Below are positions 22,254-33,556 of a stretch of 64,000 bases of DNA, piece by piece; the first letter of the stretch is position 1, and each line of letters starts with the position of its first letter. Both the position numbers and the translations under genes were made by a program. The DNA comes from Nelumbo lutea. Its lineage: Eukaryota; Streptophyta; Magnoliopsida; Proteales; Nelumbonaceae. The DNA lies in NCBI GenBank assembly GCA_022828595.1, contig JAKGHH010000002.1:82056076-82120075 (forward strand). The letters run 5' to 3'. The notes beneath the pieces are model-generated. The model did no database searches, was not told the origin of the DNA, and saw only the letters and a list, made by a program, of their open reading frames with translations.

Positions 22254-24168
22254 TATTAGATAGTCTATGCCCTTAGCTCCAATAAGAATGATGTACATTA
22301 TGACATTTAATGTAAATAAATAAAGTACATATTTGAATCATGTTATTATGGTGTGTTTCTGTGTAATACCCTTAAACTGGACACATATGAGACTCGTGTT
22401 ATCCTGCCATTGGATAGATCTGGGGAGATTTATCCTGCCAAGCCTGACACTGATGTGCCGCCAAGTTGGTTGGGGTGGCTTGTCTCAGCTGCCAGGGTAA
22501 GGCCTGAGGTACATATAGTGTGGGTTTTCTTGAAACCTTGAACCGGGCCAGAATTCTAGTATTGCCCTGGATCTTGGAGATTGATGGGAAAAATTGGAAT
22601 GTTACACCTGATCTCTAGACTCGATTATGATACTACCGTAGAAGTTGGATTGGGCTGCCTTTGATATGCCAATCAGTGAGATCCTTAGAGGGGGTCAAAA
22701 CCTGGGTATGTTGGGACAATCCAATAATTCATCTGAGTGGGTGATCATAGTGACAGGATCAGCCCCTTGTCGGACAGAGGTAATGATCGGGGATGCACTC
22801 TCTCTGATGGAAACCAAAACTACCGGCAGTAGATTTCAATCGTTGAAATTTATTTTGCAAAATATATTTATATAGAGATATACTTATATATTACTGTTTC
22901 AAAATATTTGCAAAAGGTTTTAATTCCCGGAATCCATGTGAGTAGAGAGTGCAGCACTGTTCCTTGTAGCCGAGGGAGATGTCCTCTCTTGTCGGGCAGT
23001 GTTTGATCATTTTGGGCTAAGAGGTTAAGTGTAAGACCATCAAGGGTAATACTTGATGGGCTAATCTTGCATCTGCTCACAGTCCTTGGGTTTTTATAAG
23101 GTGGCATGACCCAGGGACCATTTAGTATTAATGTTGGGCCAATTAAGAGCCCATGGTGATGGGCTCAGGGGTTCAGTGTCCATAACAGTGAATTCGGCTA
23201 GGCCTTGTAATAGATGTTGGGTTGAACCCATGTAGCTGATGTGTAGATCAATGTTTGGGTCCCACACCATACAAGGAAACCCAACTGGGCAGTTTGGAAG
23301 GTTAGTGAGCACATGGACTTAATGGGCCTAAAGCCCAATTCGAACTGGTTTAATTATATTAATTAAAGAGGGGCGGATTTGGGTTTTAGATCAGCAGATA
23401 GGATAGGGAGTTATCCCTATCCACTCAGAGAGTCCAGATCCAAATAAGGATTTGGATCAGGAAGCTCCTAATGAGATTAGGAGGGCAGATCTAATGTGTA
23501 GATAAGATAAGGGCTTATCCTTATTTCTTAAAGAGAGTCCAAATTCAAATAAGGATTTGAATTAGGAAACTCCTAATGGGATTAGGAGTTGATCTCTTTA
23601 AGGCTATAAAAGGAGGAGGAGGGTGAACCTCCAAACAATAACTCAATCAGATCTCAGATCATAAAAAGAAAGAAGACAACAATAGTAGGATTGTACCATC
23701 TTCTGCTCTTGTGCCCTCCTCTTGCTGCCGCCATTGCCAGTTCATTCTCCACTATAGGAGTGATCAAGAAGGGTTCTTGATATCAGTTTTTGGAGAAAAA
23801 CTGATATGAAGTCGTGCTCACATACCCTCCACCGAATTCTTACTGAAGGATTCGGTTCTCGTGAAAAACCACCTGCTGATTCTACTCCACCCTATGCTGT
23901 GTCATCTTCAGTGGAAGTAGTCTTTGGATCTTTCCTTGGGTGTGAACACCTTCATTGGTAGTTACTGCTACTTCATATTAGGTATATCCCTCTTCTACCT
24001 TTTGGTTTCAGATCTGGTTCAGTTTAGGTTCAAGATTGATCCTTGAAAATGCAAATTTTCTAAAATAGGGAATGTGATTCCCACATGGGAGAGAGAGAAA
24101 TTTTTGAAATTTCGCCCAACCTACCTACAGGGTTCGGCCATCCATATGATGGATCTCTCATCCCTTCA
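22254..24168 (+). mobile_element. Copia solo LTR
   Basis: 1915-bp copia-family LTR in plus orientation, starting TATTAGATAG (family consensus TGTTAGACAG) and ending ATCCCTTCA. Flanking 5-mers AGGGA (22249-22253) and AGTGA (24169-24173) are a target duplication with one mismatch. There is no internal sequence, so it arose by LTR-LTR recombination. When it and one duplication are removed, the surrounding reading frame continues without a shift, so it inserted into coding DNA. A TATA-like box lies at 23603-23613. Confidence 0.92.
23603..23613 (+). promoter_or_regulatory. LTR TATA-like box (solo LTR)
   Basis: GCTATAAAAGG upstream of a GGAGGAGG run, at the same place as in Copia-B and Copia-H. 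Confidence 0.6.
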
Positions 24169-25062
24169 AGTGATCAGTCTAGAAACACTAATGTGATGCC
24201 TGAGGTTGAACCAGCTATTGAGCCTAAGGACCCCTTTGTTACAGAGCTTGGGTTTGTCTCCCCCCCCCCCCCCCCGAGAACCTGACTTCTAAAGAGGGAT
24301 TGGTTCAGATATAGTGGGAGCTCCTAGAGTATTGCGATAATCATGACATCCCGACTCTTCACTTCCTAGTTATAGACCCAGTTGTGGTTCAGGGTGATCA
24401 CAAGAGTGTTCAATATAAAATTTCCAGTATAGTGGCAAAGTTTGCATCAACTTTTATATGCATTGCGTGGTTGCCGAAGGGGAAACTGCACCCTAAGATC
24501 ATGGGTCCTACATTGAACACCATCGCCATGCTGATGAGCCAGGTGATGACCTACCTGGTGGAGGAGCTATCATGGTCTAACTTTGCTTGCTAGCAAGAGG
24601 CTTGCTGAGGTTTTTCGTCAATGGGTTTCTTCATGACACAGATTGAAGAGTGTGTGTGTTGTCACGTTAGCCCATGCCTTCTAAAAGGCTGGTCGGGACA
24701 TACCGCAATCTGATTTGTTTTGTTTGATGGACATTCATCAGCATTGAAAGGTAGTTAAAGCGAGCGTTACTAGAGTCACAGATAAGCTTCAGAACCTTGA
24801 GGGTGAATGTGCGCGGCAAAAACAGATCTTAGCAGATTATGAGGCAGAGTTGGATAGTCTAAAGAAACTTAAAGAGACCAGCTAGGTGTTAGAGAGTATA
24901 TCTGCGAAGAGTGGGCCAAGTGACCATTGATTATGCTGAATTGTAATGGGCTATTCTGGAGTCTTCTATGATGTAATGTGCATGTGTGACAATTTTGTAA
25001 TCTTAATATTGATGGAATATAAAGCAACTTAATGTTTTGGACAATCTCGTGAAAAAAAAAGT

Positions 25063-25795
25063 TTCAGATTAATCGCACTGTGTGTTGTCCATATCATGGC
25101 ATGAGTGTAGTATACTTTGTCGCAATGCGTTGGGTAGTCAAGTGATGCTTTTGTGAGATATTGTCACATGGGTTGGCATAGACTGTGACCCAAAAATGAT
25201 AAAATACCTATTCACAACATGTTGCCTTTGGTGATCCCTGCGTGGAATGGTGGGATCAGGAGATGTTGGTTGACGAATCCTCTGTTTGGTTTTCCCATGA
25301 TTAGGCGGGCATATTGTCGCCTTATCGCAGTTCATCAAGAACATGAGCGCTATGAATTTTCCCCCTGAGGCACGACCAGGGGGGTTGTCCCTGATAATCT
25401 TATGTGAAGAAGTTAATCAAGGGATTGTGCCTGTCTCGGAACATTATTAGGCATGAAAAGATCACTAAGTAGAAGAGGCGAAGTGTGAGACTTGCCCATG
25501 TCTTGTAATGAACTTGCGGCTACTGTGTGGAAATGTAGTTTTATTATCCTTTCTAGGACTATGTGTTGTCTGTCTTAAAAGAGTGAGGTCCTTCATGAGT
25601 TTTGCCATGGGCACTCTATTTATCACAACCAAATTTTGGGGATGTAAGTGGAGTGTCATTGTTGATGCTAGGGTGGGTGAAGTGTGTCCTCCTAGGATTA
25701 GTTACTATTAAAAGAGTCTCTTCGTTTGTGGATTTGGTAAGATCATACTCCCTACCAATGAAGTCCCCCAATGCTTGCACGGATGAATGTTTCTA
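25063..25795. other. Unassigned sequence between split gene and minisatellite
   Basis: No frame here has protein support. Some open frames run into the adjacent tandem repeat. It most likely belongs to the 3' end of Tat-1 (minus), but I could not find an LTR boundary in it. Confidence 0.4.
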
Positions 25796-26285
25796 CCTGG
25801 GAGTTACCAGGGCTTGTTTGTGCTTGTGGTTACCAAGGCTTTGTTTGCGCTTGGGGTTCCCAGGGCTTATCTGTGCCTAGGGTTGCCAGGGCTTATCTAT
25901 GCCTAGGATTGTCAAGGCATTGTTTGTGCTTGGGGTTGTCAAGGCTTATCTGTGCCTAGGGTTGCCAGGGCTTATTAGGGTGCTTGGGGTTGTCGAAGCT
26001 TATTAGAGTGCCCGGGGTTGCTAGGGCTTATTAGAATGCCCAGGGTTGTCGAGGCTTACTAGAGTGCTCGAGGTTGCCGGGGCTTATTAGTGTGCCCGAG
26101 GTTGCCGAGGCTTATTAGAGTGCCCAGGGTTGCTAGGGATTATTAGAGTGCTTGGGGTTGCCAAGGCTTATTAGAGTTCTTGGGGTTGTCGAGGCTTATT
26201 AGTGTGCCCGGGGTTGTTGAGGCTTATTAGAGTGCCCGGGGTTGCCAGGGCTTATTGGAGTGCTTGGGGTTGCCGAGGCTTTGAG
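25796..26285. repeat. 27-28-bp minisatellite, about 18 units
   Basis: Tandem array of a unit close to GGGGTTGCCAGGGCTTATTA plus GAGTGCCC. The left units are more diverged (TTGTTTGTGCTT in place of TTATTAGAGTGCCC), the right units more uniform. It lies in the 3' non-coding region of Tat-1, past the integrase. Open frames through it are by-products of the repeat length. Confidence 0.92.
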
Positions 26286-26600
26286 AGCATAGTTAAATAG
26301 GTTATAGAATCATAAACAAGATATGTATGTAAACAAGTATGTGGAACATATTGGAACAAATTGTAGTGTAACATTCATTTAACTACTATCAAAGTGGACA
26401 AGTACATGTAGTATTAATTGAAGGGTGAAAGAAAAACAACTTTATCGCAATCAGAAATCTTTATGGAAGTGAATGGACTTTATTGTAGAGCAAATGGGTA
26501 GTGAATAGAGACTCCTATATAATAAAACATTTCAGATTTATTTGTAAGAGATGTACATGTATTTGTTGAATTACAGAAACACTGAGTTAAGCAAAGTAAG
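26286..26600 (-). other. Tat-1 post-integrase non-coding sequence
   Basis: AT-rich, with stops in all frames, lying directly after the integrase end on the minus strand. Nothing else is recognised. Confidence 0.55.
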
Positions 26601-27977
26601 GTTTCAACCAGTATCCATTAATGGTTTCATCCTCTTCGCTCGTTCCTATAGTTTTTAATACATAGTAGCCCGAAGTATGGGCCTTTTTTATTAGGTATGG
26701 CCCCTCCCATGTTGGGGCAAACTTTCCAATAGACTTGCCTTGCTGAATGTTGAGAGTTGTCTTTAGTAATTTATTCCCCTCTATGGAAATTTATGGATAA
26801 GGCTTGCTTGTACTTGCTCTATTTTTGTGAGAATGTCTCTAGCTTCGCCGATTACCTTGAGCTTGTCTACAAGCAATTGGTCCATGTCCTCTGACCTAAT
26901 CTTTTTGCCCATCGTGAAGGATATTTTGGTGGATATGGCTCTTATCTCTGCCGGGAGTACTGTTTCTTAACCATATACTAAAGAGTAGGACGTCGCCAGT
27001 GTACTCTTTCTAATAAATGTGTGGTAGGCCCAAAGAGTTTCTGACAACTTGTCTGCCCAATCTTTTTGATTATCGGCCATAGTTTTGCTCAACATCCTGA
27101 GTAACATTTTATTAGTGGCCTCTGCCTGCATGTTTCCCTATGGGTAGTATGTTGTAAACATTCTTAGTCTTGCACCGTATTGTCCTAGGAGGTAATGAAC
27201 TTCTTGACTTTTTATGGACAGGCTATTATCTATCAGTTTCTACATTGGGAGACCAAATCTGTGGATTATATTCTGCCTTAGGAACTTTGCTAGGTTGTCT
27301 ACGCATATCCATCGCAAGAGAATGGCTTCCGCCCATTTGGTGAAATAGTCTGTAGCTACTATGATGAAATAGTACCCTCTAGAAGGTGGGTATATCGTGC
27401 CTATTAGGTCTACCCCTCAAGTATGGAATGGCCAGGGCATGATGACTAGGTGGAGGTTGTTGGCAGGTCTATGTATCATTTCCCCATGTATCTAGCATTT
27501 GTGACATCTGTGTACGTGTCTTTGGGTATCTTCCATCATTGTTGGTCAATAAGACCCTAACTGTAGGATGTGATTGTGTAACTTCAGTTGACCTTGATGG
27601 GCTATAGGTTCAAAACTACGAGATACCTCCAGCACCTTGTCAATCTCTTCGCCAACCAAGCATTGCAAGGGTTTTCCTGTGCAGGATTTCCTATATAGCA
27701 TTCCGTCTTGGAGGTAGAATCGCTTGACTTTAGATAGCAGTCTCCTCCTCAGTAAAATGTCAATGGGCAACATGTGCTCATTTAAGTATTCTATATATAT
27801 CATTCTCCAGTCCTCTTCGCAGACTGTGAGACATTCCTTACCGTCTACCTATCGAATAGACTTATCGCATTCTCTTTGCACCTTGATGGAATCCCACTTC
27901 ATCGCAGGCCAATAATACCCACAATTTGTCTTGTGTGCCCCATTTAGCACTGCATGCGCCTCGGATTTCCCCAAGCA
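26601..27977 (-). pseudogene. Tat-1 integrase (Ty3/gypsy)
   Basis: Reading leftwards on the minus strand: the pre-finger segment EDWRMIYIEYLNEHMLP and FYLQDGMLYRKS, the H2C2 finger ending HVHRCHKC (near 27500), the core with VDLIGTIYPPSRGYYFI and VATDYFTKWAEA (near 27330-27410), the segment ADNQKDWADKLSETLWAYHT (near 27020-27080) and the C-terminal WEGPYLIKKA with GYYVLK (near 26660-26710). The content and order are those of Ty3/gypsy integrases, with resemblance to the Tat branch. Several stops (near 27417, 27489 and 27853) and frame changes disable it. A second finger-like segment lies at 27860-27960. The block is cut at about 27977 by Athila-2. Confidence 0.85.
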
Positions 27978-28333
27978 TCACATCCATAACAGGCATCATT
28001 TTATGGTTACCTAGGCCTTAGAATAGTCAAAATGTGTCCTTTTCCATGTTAAATTCAATATTGTGACCTCTGAGGGTCCCTATGCAAATCAATCTCAGAT
28101 TTTCTTGACAAACTACAAATGGAAGAGTACACAAGATTTTTAAGCAAAGCTTCTGAAATATTCAAAGCAACACAGTTTTACCCCTTACTGATCTATACAA
28201 AAGTTTGGGAATTCTAGAATCAGGATACTTGGCTGATTTTGTCTGGGATGATCTTGCAATGGGAATGAACTTTTTACTCAGTGTAATTTTAAGGGTGCAT
28301 TGCTAAGGGACTAGCAATGGTTAAGTTGTGGGA
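27978..28333 (+). repeat. Athila-2 left partial LTR plus partial internal end
   Basis: 27983-28100 resembles the LTR interior near 33580-33690 (ACCTCTGAGGGTC). The following sequence (28215-28333) resembles the 3' end of the internal region at 33445-33556, including the polypurine-like GGTTAAGTTGTGGGA just before the next LTR. So a truncated LTR and a truncated internal end precede the full LTR, as produced by recombination between tandem copies. Confidence 0.7.
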
Positions 28334-29921
28334 TGTGATGACTCTATATTTTGATGCCTTAACAGGCATATTTTAGGGTTAACTAGGCCAAGGACTAGTC
28401 AAAATGTGCCCTTTTCTCAGTTAAACTCAACATTAAGAACTCTGAGGGTCCCTGTGCAAATCCTAAAAAAAACTGGGGAAGTTTTAGGGCCGAAATGCAG
28501 TTTTGGGAAGCTAGTGTGAATTCCAGCTGAGAGAGGGGGTATTTCTGTGAAAAACTGAGCACAGGAGGGCACCCCTATCTGCCAAACCCAGATAGGCGCC
28601 CCTCCTACTGTATTAGCATACTCCCCTCTCCTTAGCAAACCTTAGGGTGCCTCCCCACTTCTTTTCATTTCTAACAAACCCTAGGGCGCCTCCCTCCACT
28701 CTCTCCTAACCTCTAATCCCAGCCATCCAGCCCTTCATACCCATAGATCTCTCCCTAGACTGCATCCTAGCCTTACACCTCACTCCTTAAACCTCAACCA
28801 ATCAACTTAGGGCGCCACATCACACCAACCAATCAAATTTCTCCAGCTCTAGGTGCCTAAATTTGCTCCCTCCATTCTGGGCGCCCAAATCTCAGCCCTA
28901 CATAATATTGGGTGCCCTCTCCTTCTCTTCTCACCCTTAGGATCTCCATATAATAATCCTAACCCTCCATTCTCAACCCTAGGGCACCCATATCTCTACA
29001 AAAAACCAAATGTTGCCCCTCTCTTTCTCTCTAATCCTAGTTTTGTCCATCCTTCTATATAAAAAGGACCCCAAGGGCCCTGGAGAAGGGATTGGTCAAT
29101 TCACCCAGTTCACAAGGCTAAGGTTTCTTGAGGAGTTCAAGGGTTGTAGAAGGGAAGGACGCCCAAATCTTGTCAGGAGGGGTTCCTGCAAGTAGTACAG
29201 CCAATTTGCAACTACCACCACTAGATTTGATCAACTATCACTTTTGTTTTCTTTATTTTCTTTTAGGTTGGATTCTGCCCCTAGGTAAGATCGAAGACTG
29301 TTCTTGAGAAGTTCAAGGGTAGAGGAAGAGGAGAACACCAAGGCAAGAGGAGGGTTTCCTGCTTGTAGTTCACCTAACCACAACTGCCACCTCTAGATCC
29401 GGATCCCAACAAATTTCCCATAGTTTTAGATTTACTTTTTATGCGTACTTTTATTTTTTGTTCTTTAATTTTTAGTTTTTATTTTATTTCTGCAATTTAT
29501 TTTTATCAAATTTAATTTTTGTCTTCCATTCTACAGATCTGAAATTTGGCCAGGTAAGACAGAAGGCCCAGCTCGAGGAGTTTAAGGGTCAAAAGATATA
29601 TCCAGAGATTGCTACCTCTGGCAGAGTTATAGATTTTTTATTTCTGTTATTTATTTATTTTTTTCAATTTTTACTTTTAGCATTGTTAGAATTTTATTTT
29701 AATGGATTTCAGTTCAGTTAGTTAAATTTTGTGTTTCTGCAATCTCAAATCTTGTTATTTTGTCCGGATTGAAGTACGTAACAATTTTTCCCTCGCTTCC
29801 CTATGGATACAACCCCTTTCTCACAACTAACTATTTTTGTAGTTATTTTGAGAATCAAAAAGTTTATAAATATTGAAACTGGTGTTTCAAAGTGGTTAAC
29901 GACACACTTCCAAACACACCA
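28334..29921 (+). repeat. Athila-2 5' LTR
   Basis: Starts TGTGATGACTC and ends ...AACACACCA. It has direct imperfect modules near the 3' part, each with a GAGGAGTTCAAGGGT-like block (29126, 29301, 29571) and splice-like signals between them. TATATAAAAAGG near 29055 is a possible TATA box. Confidence 0.88.
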
Positions 29922-29927
29922 AGTTTT

Positions 29928-29945
29928 TAGCACCATTGTCGGGAA
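29928..29945 (+). promoter_or_regulatory. Athila-2 primer-binding site, decayed
   Basis: TAGCACCATTGTCGGGAA, a few bases after the LTR. Compared with the Athila-1 site it differs mainly by G-to-A and C-to-T changes, as expected from deamination. Confidence 0.75.
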
Positions 29946-31340
29946 AGGAACGGAGAAAAAATTTTTATTTGCTTTGTTCGGATCTGTTTCATCATTTTTT
30001 TTTATTTTCGTTTGATTACTTGATTTGTAATCTCATTTTCATTATTGTTTTCCTTTGATTTTGCAGGACGTAATAGCAAAAGATGGGGTACCAGAACGTT
30101 GCTGGACTGCTAAAGAAAAGAGAAGAAAAGAGAAATTGGGATTGTGATTCAAGTGTAGTTGTCCCAATTTAATCCTATTTTTTTGTTTTTATTTTCAAAT
30201 TCTTTTTGGTAAAGTAGTGTTTTTTAATACTTAGTTAATTATTTTTATTTCTTGATATATCTGATTTACATTTTTTAGGATTAATTTTTGTTTCGTTCAT
30301 AGTTTTATTTATTTTAGGATTGTTAGGATCTGTTTTTCTTTATTTTCAGATTAAAACTCATTTCATTTTATGGATTTTTATTGTTGCATACTCTTATTTT
30401 TTTTCTATTTAATCTTTAGAGTAGCAAACTCCTTCTTAATCTCCATTTCTATAGTATTAATTACTCTCTTAATTAGTGGTTTAATTGAATAATTGATTGT
30501 TAATTAGGAAATTGTGCAAATTTTGAATTTGAGTTTAAATTTCAAAATTTGAATTTTAATTTGAATCAGAATTTGAATTTAAATTTCAAATTTTGAATTT
30601 AAAAAAAAATAAAGAAAAAAGAAATTTTCTTTTTTTGCATATTGCATTCCAACATTTAGGGTTGATATGTTCTAGAGCATGCATTATATAGGAATATTTA
30701 ATTGCTGAAATTATCTTGTTAGTTGTTAATGTGTTAGGGTTTTTCATTTTTAATTGCTCCTTTTGCTGAATTAGTTTGCTTTATTATTTTATGTTAAATT
30801 GCTGAATTGCATATTATAGATAACTGTTCATGCATTGTAATTAGTTGCATTTATTTTGTTTATTGTGTTTTTCCGTTAATCCATTTAAGGGCAATCCAAT
30901 TTAAATAAGATAAGGTGGGGATTTCATCACCCTTCCTTGGCCCAAAAACTACCACCCTTTCACGTGTGGTTCACCCTAAACCTTAATTTAAAATTTGGAT
31001 GGCAAGATCCTTTAGGGAGACACACACATTTGGTTCAAAAGTGTGCTAAGCTTGTGATTACTTTCCATTACCAACAATTGGTGTGTAAGAAAAGAGGTTA
31101 ACTGGCTAAGCCTAAGCGGGTTTTGTGGTTACTTAATTAGGTCCTTGCGAGAGCAAGGGGAGCCTCCCAGTTCCCCACCTCTTACTTGGCTAACCAAAAG
31201 AAGTGGCATAATTCCAAGTGAACCTAAGAGGATTCACTTTGGTTGAACTACTAGTTTAGGAAACCTTAGTTCAGCTCGTAGGTTGTGTGTTTGAATTGCT
31301 TGCATTAAAAAAGAAGAAAAAAAATTAAAATAAAACAAAA
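29946..31340 (+). other. Athila-2 leader
   Basis: AT-rich leader with no coding frame. 30510-30605 is a run of alternating AATTTGAATTT and TTCAAA motifs that is also present in Athila-1 (17640-17745). 30890-30990 matches the duplicated block at 17282-17358. Confidence 0.7.
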
Positions 31341-32240
31341 TGAATTCAATGGCCGGAGTTTGTGGAATGAGAAACTACTTCCAACCTGAGCCACGGATAG
31401 ATTGGAACCATGTGTCTCAACAGCTGGATAAGATTAATGGGATGGCCCAAAGACTTGATCAATTCCTTGCATTTCGTCAATAAATTGACCCATACCCAAC
31501 CTTGTCATCCTACTTAACATGTTCCATTTGTGCTATCCCAGCCCACCAAGTTGATGATTGTCCAATGGCAGCCCAGTTTCCACCATTTAGCCAAGAGCAG
31601 GTTAAGGCAGCCCAGAGTTTCTTAAGGCCTAATAATGACCCATTTTCAAAAACTTACAACCCTGGGTGGAGAAATCACCCTAACTTTTCTTGGAGGACAC
31701 ATCAACCTAACACAAGTCCTAGCAATACCATCCATCTAACTTCATGACCCAGCAATTTCAGAGGCCACAAGTGCAGAGCCAATTGCAGCTAACTTACCCT
31801 AGAAACCAGCCGGTCCAACCTTATCAGGTTTACCCATAACCTCCTTAGACCAGTAAAGTTGATGACAATTTCATGCAGGTTCAGCAGCTGAATCTAACTT
31901 AGTAGTAGTTCACCGCTAGATTGGAGAGCCAAATAGGACAGCTAGCCGAAACCAATGCAAGGAGAAAAGTAGGACAACTACCGAGTCAACAAATTGCGAA
32001 TCCTAGAAATCAGCCACCGGGTTTTCCTCTACAGCAGGTTCAACCACCTCCTAAGAACCCTCAATTTGAAAATGCCAAGACTATTACGACTTTAAGGAGT
32101 GGGGGGATTTTAGAGGACCCGTATGAGAAAAAGAAATTTGAAAACATCAGTAAAGAAGAAAAGGAGCAAGAAGACCATAAGTTGGGGGGGGGGGGAGAAA
32201 AAGGAAAGGAAAATTTAGAAGAAGAACCTATAGTGAACTG
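31341..32240 (+). pseudogene. Athila-2 gag remnant
   Basis: Begins MNSMAGVCGMRNYF at 31341. It contains a Cys-rich segment (CSICAIPAHQVDDCPMA near 31520-31570), the conserved AYNPGWRNHPNFSW-like block (31651-31690; here KTYNPGWRNHPNFSW) and LESQIGQLAE near 31921. These features are typical of Athila gag. Stops near 31483, 31745 and 31840 break it. The C-terminal part has a 12-G run at 32184-32195 inside a charged stretch and ends at a TGA near 32239. Confidence 0.82.
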
Positions 32241-33020
32241 ACCTGTAGTTCCCTTTCCAACCACACTTACAGCCAAGTCGTTGTGAAAGATGAAAGAGAC
32301 TCACAACGAGGAGATTAGGGAGTTATTCAAGCAACTCCATATTAACATCCCTCTCCTCAACCCAATCCAACATGTCCCAGCCTATGCCAAGTTCTCGAAA
32401 GAGCTGTGTACTCAAAAGAGGGAGGCACGATTGGCCCCATAAAAAGTGATGCTCTTGGCAGATGTTAGTGTGGTTCTCCTAAACCAACTCCCTCGAAAAA
32501 TGAAAGACCTGGTGCTCCTCTAATAAGTTGTCATTTCTGGAATCACTTTCGATCGGGCCCTATTGGATCTTGGGAACAGTGTAAATCTGCTCCCCTCTAT
32601 TATTTATAAAAGATTCAGGATTGGCGAGTTAAAACCTACCCCGGTAATTCTGCAACTCGTTGATCGGTCTGTCAAGACTCCTTGAGGTGTTATTGAGGAC
32701 TTCATTGTCAGAGTAGAGGATTGTTACTTCCCAATGGAATTTATCCTCCTATACATGACTCCAACTGAGGAACTGAACCATAACCTGATAATCTTAGGAC
32801 ATCCGTTTCTAACAACTACCAATGCAAACATCAATTGTAAATCAGGAAAAATGGACATTTCATTTGGGGAAAAAAAGTTCGATTAAATGTATTTAGTGCC
32901 ACTAAGTATCCAAACCCAGGGGAAGATGAGTTCAAGGTATATGTAGTGGACGACCTTGTAGATGCCCTGTCTACCCTTTGGTTAGCCCAATTTGACCCCT
33001 GTCTGTGTAAAGAAGAAAGC
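32241..33020 (+). pseudogene. Athila-2 protease remnant
   Basis: Athila-type aspartic protease region. The ALLDLGNSVNLLP segment near 32556-32594 corresponds to the ALLDLGSSVNL active-site block, with Asn for Ser. MEFILLYMTP and ILGHPFLTTTNA follow near 32740-32825. Scattered stops (near 32440, 32521-32526, 32683) disable it. It ends without RT: the next recognisable landmark is the 3' end of the internal region. Confidence 0.8.
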
Positions 33021-33556
33021 AAGTCTGGAATGTGAGAAGTGAGTGATTGCGTCTGGCTGAAGATGTTAAACTTAAAGCTGATTGGGAGGCAACCCTTGTT
33101 TTTGTTTTTAGGATTAGAGATTTTGTTTCTTTTCTTGATTCGAGACTAGTTTGCAGACCTTGAACCCCTTGGAAAAAACCTCTTGATTGTTCCCTTTGGC
33201 CCAAGTCTCTTTTGCATCATTCTAGTCATGCCATTGGGGACAATGGCATTTAAGTTGGGGTTGAGGAAAGAGAGAGAAAATTTGAAAAAAAATAATAATA
33301 AAAGCTAAGCCTTTAGAAATGCATAACCAAAAATTTTATTGTCAAATTTTAAAAATTTTCCAATAAAAGAGATTCCCAAATGGAAAAAGTTGAGGAAATT
33401 GATAAAAGAACATTGAATTTTGTAGAAATTGGTAGCAAGTGATAGGAGTCACATGGCTGATTTTGTTTGGGATGATCTTGCAATGGGAATAATCTTTTTA
33501 CTCAGTGTAATTTTAAGGCTGCATTGCCAAGGGACTCACAATGGTTAAGTTGGGGG
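33021..33556 (+). other. Athila-2 3' internal region and polypurine tract
   Basis: Contains TTGGGAGGCAACCCTT at 33082-33097, which matches a motif in the gag-only element at 39209-39224. Non-coding AT-rich sequence follows, to GGTTAAGTTGGGGG, the polypurine tract before the LTR at 33557. Confidence 0.75.

Larger units (their letters stand above)
21428..25062 (+). pseudogene. Split plus-strand gene remnant of unknown family
   Basis: Open segments that together look like one decayed gene. Segment 1 (21428-21643, PPIGPGRGVPKPFSLPFENY) ends at a good splice-donor consensus, CAG|GTGAGC at 21641-21649. Segment 2 (21943-22253) follows an acceptor-like TATCGTAG; it has one TAG at 22195-22197. A copia solo LTR then splits it. 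Segment 3 resumes at 24174 in the same frame, through PEVEPAIEPKDPFVTELGF, to a 16-C run at 24260-24275. A further frame at 24384-24593 is in another phase. Near 24780-24885 a predicted coiled coil (DKLQNLEGECARQKQILADY) ends in a stop, followed by an AATATAAAG signal near 25017 and a 9-A run. I do not recognise the family. The coiled-coil end recalls plant mobile domain proteins, but that is weak. Confidence 0.5.

Noticed and set aside
24085..24168. Upstream part of the 66-codon frame ending at 24285
   Set aside because: The first ~28 codons lie inside the solo LTR end. Only the part from 24174 belongs to the split gene.
25602..25959. Plus-strand frames with repeated CLGLSR-type units
   Set aside because: They read through the 27-28-bp minisatellite and change with unit number; a repeat by-product.
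25796..26285. CRISPR-like array
   Set aside because: The units are contiguous tandem copies without unique spacers, in plant DNA.
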